DNA of 6,851 bases, taken from the NCBI GenBank assembly GCA_937967775.1, contig CALCJH010000193.1, forward strand, positions 1 to 6,851, read 5' to 3'. Origin of the DNA: an uncultured bacterium. GTDB lineage: Bacteria; Armatimonadota; UBA5829; DSUL01. Made by a program: the position numbers and the translations under genes. The notes beneath the pieces were generated by a model. The model was not told the DNA's origin, ran no database searches, and saw only the letters and a program-made list of their open reading frames with translations. Shown here piece by piece: positions 1-4,307 of this stretch (its first letter is position 1; each line of letters opens with the position of its first letter).

Positions 1-1934
1 CACGTCTCGTTGGCGAAGTTGGCATAGCGGACCGTGGCTGCCCCGTGCTGATACAGGCCCGTATCCGGGTCGCGGTCGGTGGTGATCAGGACGTGCCAGA
101 GGTTGGCGCGGTACAAGTCGTTCAGCATCCTGTCCGGAACCTCAAGCTGCATCCCCCGGGAAGTGCGCTCCTTCCAATAGGAGACCACCTCGCCGTGGCG
201 GGCATCATAGTCCTGGCGCATCAGAGCATTCAGTTCGGCATCGTCCAGCAGCTCGATGTAGGTCATAGTCTGCTGGATTGAATGCGACTCGCCAGGGCCA
301 AGCTCCACCCGGTAAAGAACCGCCTGACGGGGAGCGTCCGAGTTCTCCAGATCCGGATCCGGGCTGCCGGGAACGCCCGGAACGCAGTCCGGAACGATGG
401 TCAGTTCGCCCCGCCCCTGCGTGTCAATGCGGCCGCGGACCGGTGTGAGGCCGGCAGGAACTTCTCCCTCCGAAGGCACCTCCAGGCGCAGCAGACCGTC
501 CGGGGTCACGGCCATCGGCCGCTTCAAAGAGAGCTCTGTCCAGAAGCAGGCAGTCCGATTCTCCTGTGTGGGGTTGGTGACCGTCAGCTTTTCCAAGAGC
601 ACGATGGGCTCATCGCCCCTGCGGGCATCCTCGTGGTGGCCGATGGGCTCCAGCAGGGGCGCGGCGAAAGCCTCACGGTGGAACTTCAGTCCCTCGTTCT
701 CCCACTCTGTATGAATGACCGGCAGCCATCCCTCCTCCAGATGTCGCACCGCACTGCGGCCGCACTCTTCGGTGAAGTCCGGCTTCTCCAGGGTGGAAAG
801 AGAATATCTCAGGCTGCGCACGCTCCAGGGCCGGCGGTCGCGGTCGCGGCCCGGTGAGCGCAGGCTGTTCTCCAGCAGCTCCACGTCTCCGGACGCCAGG
901 ATGGTGAACTCCTGCCGGAGGTTGGGAACTCCCAGGTGGGCCTCCCGCGGAGGTTTGGCCGGCATGACGCTCATCACCCGCTCCAGACTCTGCTCCGGCA
1001 TCCGGGCGACCAGCTCCATAACGGTGCCTTCCCAGGCATCCGCCGGACGCTGCCAGCGGGAGAAGCGCAGCCCGCGCGAACTGTCAGAGACGAAGGCGTC
1101 TATGTCGCGGACGTAGACACCGCCCTCGCGCACCACATCGTCCACGAACACCGAGAAGCTGTCCCATCCCGCCGTGCGGAAGACAACGTGCCCTCGATCC
1201 TCGCTCAGGCGATCAGGCGCAAAAGCATAGCGCACGCGCACCGTGGCGTCCGCACCTTCCCTGCCGGGAGTCAGCACCTCCAGCAGATGCGCCGAGCGCG
1301 CCTCGACGGTTCCGTTCCATCCCGGCCTCTCCTGAGCCGACGGCTTCCACTCCAGGTCCAGCTCCGCCTCGCGCCAGACCGCGTCCGTGAAAACCTGGAA
1401 TGAGCTCAGCGATACAGGCTGGTCAAAGACGACGCGAACGCGATAGGTGCGCCGGAACTCGAAACCCGTGCGCTCCACGGCGGGATTCTCATTCGTGGTC
1501 AGCGGCCGGAGCTGGAGGGTCAGAGCGCCGTCCTCCGTTGAGATATCACATTGCGCCGTGACCCACTGTCCATTAAACGGATCGTCCAGCCGCTGCCATC
1601 CTCCGCCTCCGCCATCCGGCCAGATGCGGTACCAGTACTCGAGACGCACGCTCCCGGGAGACGGCAGGGCGTCCCCCCGGAGGACCACCCGCCGCACGTC
1701 GCGCGGCCGCCGCCACTCCAGCATCGCCCATCCGCCGGCCGGAACCTCGACCGGCCCCTGGCCACGCCCGTTCAGCACCGGAGCATAGACCGGCGTCGAG
1801 CCCTCGGCCTCGCCTGTAAAAGGGAAGCCCCATTCGGCCACATCCACCGGCTCATCGGCCGCGGAGGACGCGCGGACAGGAGAACGAAGGGCGAAGGCCA
1901 GAACTACAGCCGCGCCCAGGAGGAGATCCAGCAT
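1..1934 (-). CDS. Exported multi-domain carbohydrate-active enzyme-like protein, 3'-partial
   Basis: ATG at 1934 opens a frame without a stop to the left edge: 644 full codons, C-terminus missing. GAGGTGA lies seven bases upstream. Residues 1-26 look like a signal peptide: hydrophobic LLLGAAVVLAFAL followed by Ala/Ser-rich residues, with possible cleavage near 22-26. Residues about 30-185 are beta-rich, with regularly placed Trp (a W-R-R-P segment at 74-77, YWYRIW at 100-105, WQRL at 113-116) and an ending 'VRVVFDQPVSLSSFQVF', which resembles a discoidin (F5/8 type C) galactose-binding module. About 186-280 may be a second beta module. About 280-580 look like a large beta-sandwich (for example VLLEKLTVTNPTQENRTACFW at 445-465). 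From about 585, SYWKERTSRGMQLEVPDRML resembles the entry into a helical toroid, which the window cuts. I do not recognise the exact family; a glycoside hydrolase or lyase with N-terminal binding modules is an inference from architecture and neighbours. Export fits a role on extracellular polymer. Confidence 0.72.
   Translation of the reverse strand, partial: MLDLLLGAAVVLAFALRSPVRASSAADEPVDVAEWGFPFTGEAEGSTPVYAPVLNGRGQGPVEVPAGGWAMLEWRRPRDVRRVVLRGDALPSPGSVRLEYWYRIWPDGGGGGWQRLDDPFNGQWVTAQCDISTEDGALTLQLRPLTTNENPAVERTGFEFRRTYRVRVVFDQPVSLSSFQVFTDAVWREAELDLEWKPSAQERPGWNGTVEARSAHLLEVLTPGREGADATVRVRYAFAPDRLSEDRGHVVFRTAGWDSFSVFVDDVVREGGVYVRDIDAFVSDSSRGLRFSRWQRPADAWEGTVMELVARMPEQSLERVMSVMPAKPPREAHLGVPNLRQEFTILASGDVELLENSLRSPGRDRDRRPWSVRSLRYSLSTLEKPDFTEECGRSAVRHLEEGWLPVIHTEWENEGLKFHREAFAAPLLEPIGHHEDARRGDEPIVLLEKLTVTNPTQENRTACFWTELSLKRPMAVTPDGLLRLEVPSEGEVPAGLTPVRGRIDTQGRGELTIVPDCVPGVPGSPDPDLENSDAPRQAVLYRVELGPGESHSIQQTMTYIELLDDAELNALMRQDYDARHGEVVSYWKERTSRGMQLEVPDRMLNDLYRANLWHVLITTDRDPDTGLYQHGAATVRYANFANET
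776..793. repeat. 18-base exact direct repeat, coding copy in gene 3
   Basis: Identical to 1953-1970 and in the same orientation. Here it encodes part of the Leu-Glu-Lys-Pro-Asp segment of gene 3 (about residues 381-387). Its presence in both a leader and a coding region is unexplained. Confidence 0.7.
1860..1934 (-). other. Predicted signal peptide of gene 3
   Basis: The first about 25 codons encode Met-Leu-Asp, then a hydrophobic run from residue 4 to 16, then RSPVRASSAAD, where small residues at 22-26 offer cleavage sites. The n-region is unusual: it carries Asp3 and no Lys or Arg, with the first Arg only after the hydrophobic core (residue 17). There is no lipobox Cys. The call rests on hydropathy by eye. 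Confidence 0.55.
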
Positions 1935-1941
1935 CAATATG

Positions 1942-1948
1942 TCACCTC
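1942..1948 (-). promoter_or_regulatory. Ribosome binding site GAGGTGA of gene 3
   Basis: GAGGTGA on the minus strand at 1948-1942 is seven bases from ATG at 1934. It decides the start against an in-frame TTG at 1937, which would be only four bases away. The frame is open back to the stop of gene 2 at 2051 but offers no ATG or GTG upstream, so 1934 is the best start. Confidence 0.75.
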
Positions 1949-1952
1949 TCGG

Positions 1953-1970
1953 AGTCCGGCTTCTCCAGGG
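1953..1970. repeat. 18-base exact direct repeat, spacer copy
   Basis: The plus strand reads AGTCCGGCTTCTCCAGGG, identical to 776-793. This copy is untranslated if gene 3 starts at 1934. Similarity does not extend past the 18 bases on either side. Confidence 0.7.
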
Positions 1971-2003
1971 AGCAGCCCGAACAGCGCAACCACAGCTCCC
2001 CGC

Positions 2004-2030
2004 ACCGGTTGTCAGATCTACAACGCCGGT
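2004..2030. repeat. Interrupted inverted repeat in the intergenic spacer
   Basis: On the minus strand, ACCGG (2030-2026) pairs with CCGGT (2008-2004) and TTGT (2023-2020) pairs with ACAA (2012-2009). A CG bulge at 2025-2024 interrupts the left arm. The 7-base loop (2019-2013) contains the self-complementary hexamer AGATCT. The structure could be an RNA hairpin ahead of gene 3 (processing or stability) or a DNA dyad bound by a regulator. Confidence 0.5.
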
Positions 2031-2048
2031 ATTATGCGCCCATCCTGC

Positions 2049-4307
2049 TCACTCCTGCACGCCGGTCTGCCGACGCCAGGCGGCCAGCCGGGCGGACAGT
2101 ACGGGAACATAAGCCACAATGGTCTTCTGGTCGTAGAGCTGCTCCCAGATGGTGGGCCACTTGCTCCACGGCGGCCCGCACTCATCCCGGATTGCTCCCG
2201 TGGACGAAAGCCGTTTCAGCACGTGGCGTGTGCGCTTCAGCGTCTCTTCCAGAATGCGCCATTCCTCGCCCAGTTTCTCCGCCTCCACCAGGAGCCAGCA
2301 CATCCAGCACCGGAAGTCTATCTGTTCGAGGGGATAGGCGATGTTGCGCCGGGCCATATCCAGATACCAGTCGCGGTACCGCTTTGAGCCGGTGAGCTTC
2401 AGCGTGGAGAGCATACCGCGCATCAGGAAGTGCCAGCCGTAGGAGTTCCCGACATCCTTCTCCCAATCCCAGGAGCGCATCTGCCGGATGGTCCAGTTGG
2501 CCATCTTCCGGGCCGTCTGCAGGAAGAACGGATCACCCGTTTCCCGGTAACAGATGCCCAGAACCTCGCCAAAGTTCGTGCAGTCTGCGCCGGCCCGGAC
2601 GCGCCGTCCACGAATGGGGCCGCCCTCGGCGAAGCCGGGCGCTCCGTCCGGACAGACCAGTGCCTCGGAATAGCGCCGCATGGCCTCGATGGTCTTGAAG
2701 CGCACACGGCGGTCCCCGAAGAAATGCGCTGCGCGGACGACCCCATCAATACGCTGATAGCGCATGTGCACCCACTCCATCTGGTCCATCAGGAAGCGGC
2801 GGGAGTGGAAGAACGGCGCAATATTGCCCCGGTAATGATTCAACTGGATGTCGAATGCGAACTCCATCGCACGCCTTGCGCAGATGGCGAAGCGCTGATC
2901 TCCCGTGCGCCAGTAGTGGTAGAGCGGCGCAAGAGCATTGTTGGCGTTGGCGGTAGATTCGACCCCCTGTTCGCGGAGGGTGTCCCACTCGCGCCACCAT
3001 TCCCCCCACCAGAGAGTGCCCTTCCACTGCCGTTGCAGCAGCCACTCCGCGCAGCGATGCACCGCTTCACTGAACTCGCCGAACGTGACCGGGTCGCCCG
3101 CCTCCGGCAGCGCACCCGCATCCGAATAGTGCTGCGCGGGCAGGGTAAAATAGCGCGGCCTGACGCACTGGCCGACCGCTCCGGTGTCCGCCGCGACGAT
3201 CAACCAACCCTCGAAGGTCCGGCCCATCCCCCGGTAGAACAGGCGGTGCACGTCGGGATTGGCCGTCGTCATGCGCCCGTCCTGCGGAGGGGCTATGCCG
3301 CCGAAAACCAGCAGCGCCCCCCGGTCAGGGTCCGCAATCCGTTCAAGATATTGATGGGGCCGAAACGGACGTTCGGGCAGGCGCTCTATGTCCTGCGCCG
3401 TGACCCCTTCGAAGCCCCCGTCGCGCTCCAGGCTGACACCCGCGCCCGCGCCCAGCTCCTCCGCGAACCCGCACACGAGACCGAGCGCCCTCCCGGGGAA
3501 AGCGCAGGTGACGCTCGGAGACAGCCCCCCCTCCACCACCGGCCGGCCGCACTGCACCGCAAAGGGAAACTCCGCCAGCCGAAGGCTCAGGGCATACCGC
3601 TCCAGGTAAGCCTGCCAGCCGGTCTGGTTGACGATGCGCCACCGCCATCGGATCACTGGCGAAAAGGCGTAGAGGATCAGTTCCAGCTCGCAATCGAATC
3701 CCTCATCCGGGTCAAAATCCGAGGGGTCCGAGGTATAGGGCCTGAAGCGCGGAACGCGTCCCTGCAAAAGAAGCATGCACCGGCCGTGGGAACGCTCTTC
3801 CACTCGCCAGCCAGCGGGCTGGAACGAAGCCAGACGGCAGGTTCCTCCTCCGCCGCCGATGATGCTGCGCGCGTCCGGCCAGAGCTGGAAATCCACTGGT
3901 CCGTCCACCAGAGCCATACCGTCCCGCTCGATGCGCAGGGCGCCACCTGAGCCGGCAGCGACGCTGTAGTTGCCGGGGGAGACGACCTCGATGCGGCCTT
4001 GCTGCTCGCGGACGTCAAGGTCGGGGCCGGGAGCCTTCAGATGCGGGCGAAGTCCGAGTAGGAATGCGGCCTCACCTCCCGACGGGACCTCCGGGGCGGC
4101 CGCCACCCGCACCCACACGGTCTGCCCATTCTCATCCTGACCATCGTGCTCGATGGACGCAGGAACCGGCCGGCCTCGCGAATCCACCAAGCGCAGGGAC
4201 GGCACCTGCGACGGATCCATCGGATGAACGGGAATCCCCTGCTCCACCGGACAGCTGCAGCTGGCGAGTCCCTCCGGGCACGTCAAGCGAAGCGAGATAT
4301 CTTTCAC
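2049..4307 (-). CDS. PcRGLX/YetA-like (PL26-type) putative polysaccharide lyase, cytoplasmic
   Basis: A complete 752-residue frame with a GTG start at 4307 and TGA at 2051-2049. The start is supported by AGGAGG seven bases upstream and by a 4-base GTGA overlap with the preceding gene. Three regions are visible. Residues 1-95 are a beta-rich opening (ISLRLTCPEGL; LRLVDSRGRPVPASIEHDG; a Val-Trp-Val strand near 64-66) like the N-terminal RIFT barrel of PcRGLX/YetA proteins. Residues 96-390 look like a central beta-sandwich, with YRGMGRTFEGWLI at 358-370. Residues 410-745 are helical, with WWGEWWREWD (433-442) and repeated 'YWRTGD' / 'YRETGD' turns (465-470, 587-592), as in an alpha/alpha toroid. 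Known members include the fungal exo-rhamnogalacturonan lyase of family PL26 and Bacillus YetA; identity here is by architecture and motif feel only, and catalytic residues were not assigned. There is no signal peptide or membrane segment, and many Cys residues are present (a CxxC at 667-670), which fits a cytoplasmic enzyme. Another toroid-type glycosidase or lyase family is possible. Confidence 0.75.
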   Translation of the reverse strand: MKDISLRLTCPEGLASCSCPVEQGIPVHPMDPSQVPSLRLVDSRGRPVPASIEHDGQDENGQTVWVRVAAAPEVPSGGEAAFLLGLRPHLKAPGPDLDVREQQGRIEVVSPGNYSVAAGSGGALRIERDGMALVDGPVDFQLWPDARSIIGGGGGTCRLASFQPAGWRVEERSHGRCMLLLQGRVPRFRPYTSDPSDFDPDEGFDCELELILYAFSPVIRWRWRIVNQTGWQAYLERYALSLRLAEFPFAVQCGRPVVEGGLSPSVTCAFPGRALGLVCGFAEELGAGAGVSLERDGGFEGVTAQDIERLPERPFRPHQYLERIADPDRGALLVFGGIAPPQDGRMTTANPDVHRLFYRGMGRTFEGWLIVAADTGAVGQCVRPRYFTLPAQHYSDAGALPEAGDPVTFGEFSEAVHRCAEWLLQRQWKGTLWWGEWWREWDTLREQGVESTANANNALAPLYHYWRTGDQRFAICARRAMEFAFDIQLNHYRGNIAPFFHSRRFLMDQMEWVHMRYQRIDGVVRAAHFFGDRRVRFKTIEAMRRYSEALVCPDGAPGFAEGGPIRGRRVRAGADCTNFGEVLGICYRETGDPFFLQTARKMANWTIRQMRSWDWEKDVGNSYGWHFLMRGMLSTLKLTGSKRYRDWYLDMARRNIAYPLEQIDFRCWMCWLLVEAEKLGEEWRILEETLKRTRHVLKRLSSTGAIRDECGPPWSKWPTIWEQLYDQKTIVAYVPVLSARLAAWRRQTGVQE

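Larger units (their letters stand above)
1935..2048 (-). other. Intergenic spacer between genes 2 and 3
   Basis: A 114-base gap between the stop of gene 2 and the ATG of gene 3, in contrast to the 4-base overlap between genes 1 and 2. It contains an interrupted inverted repeat (2004-2030), one copy of an 18-base exact repeat (1953-1970) and the ribosome binding site of gene 3. No T-run follows the inverted repeat, so it is not a classical intrinsic terminator. No convincing -35/-10 pair was found; CATAAT at 2036-2031 lacks a partner. Co-transcription through the gap is likely but not shown. Confidence 0.6.

Noticed and set aside
832..850. Short tandem CGGTCG-type repeat
   Set aside because: Only about two to three units, fully explained as Arg/Asp codons (GRDRDRR) in gene 3.
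282..857. 191-codon plus-strand frame
   Set aside because: Antisense to the well-supported gene 3 frame, which reads without interruption and has beta-domain-like composition.
1942..1989. Leader mini-frame TTG...TGA (15 codons, containing Leu-Glu-Lys-Pro-Asp) ahead of gene 3
   Set aside because: It has only a TTG start without a visible SD and is too short to distinguish from chance; noted only because its stop overlaps the gene 3 SD.
2004..2030. Intrinsic terminator between genes 2 and 3
   Set aside because: The stem is imperfect and is followed on the minus strand by a G-rich stretch rather than a run of T.
2031..2036. CATAAT as a -10 box for an internal promoter of gene 3
   Set aside because: At 17 bases upstream the sequence is TGCAGG, nothing like TTGACA, and a lone hexamer is weak evidence.
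1551..2387. 278-codon plus-strand frame spanning the gene 2/gene 3 gap
   Set aside because: It runs across the end of gene 2, the spacer and the start of gene 3 on the opposite strand, with Arg/Pro/His-rich composition and no domain resemblance.
2430..3950. 506-codon open frame on the plus strand
   Set aside because: It lies wholly antisense to gene 2, its translation is rich in Arg, Pro, Ala and His with no recognisable domain, and high-GC genes often leave the opposite strand open.
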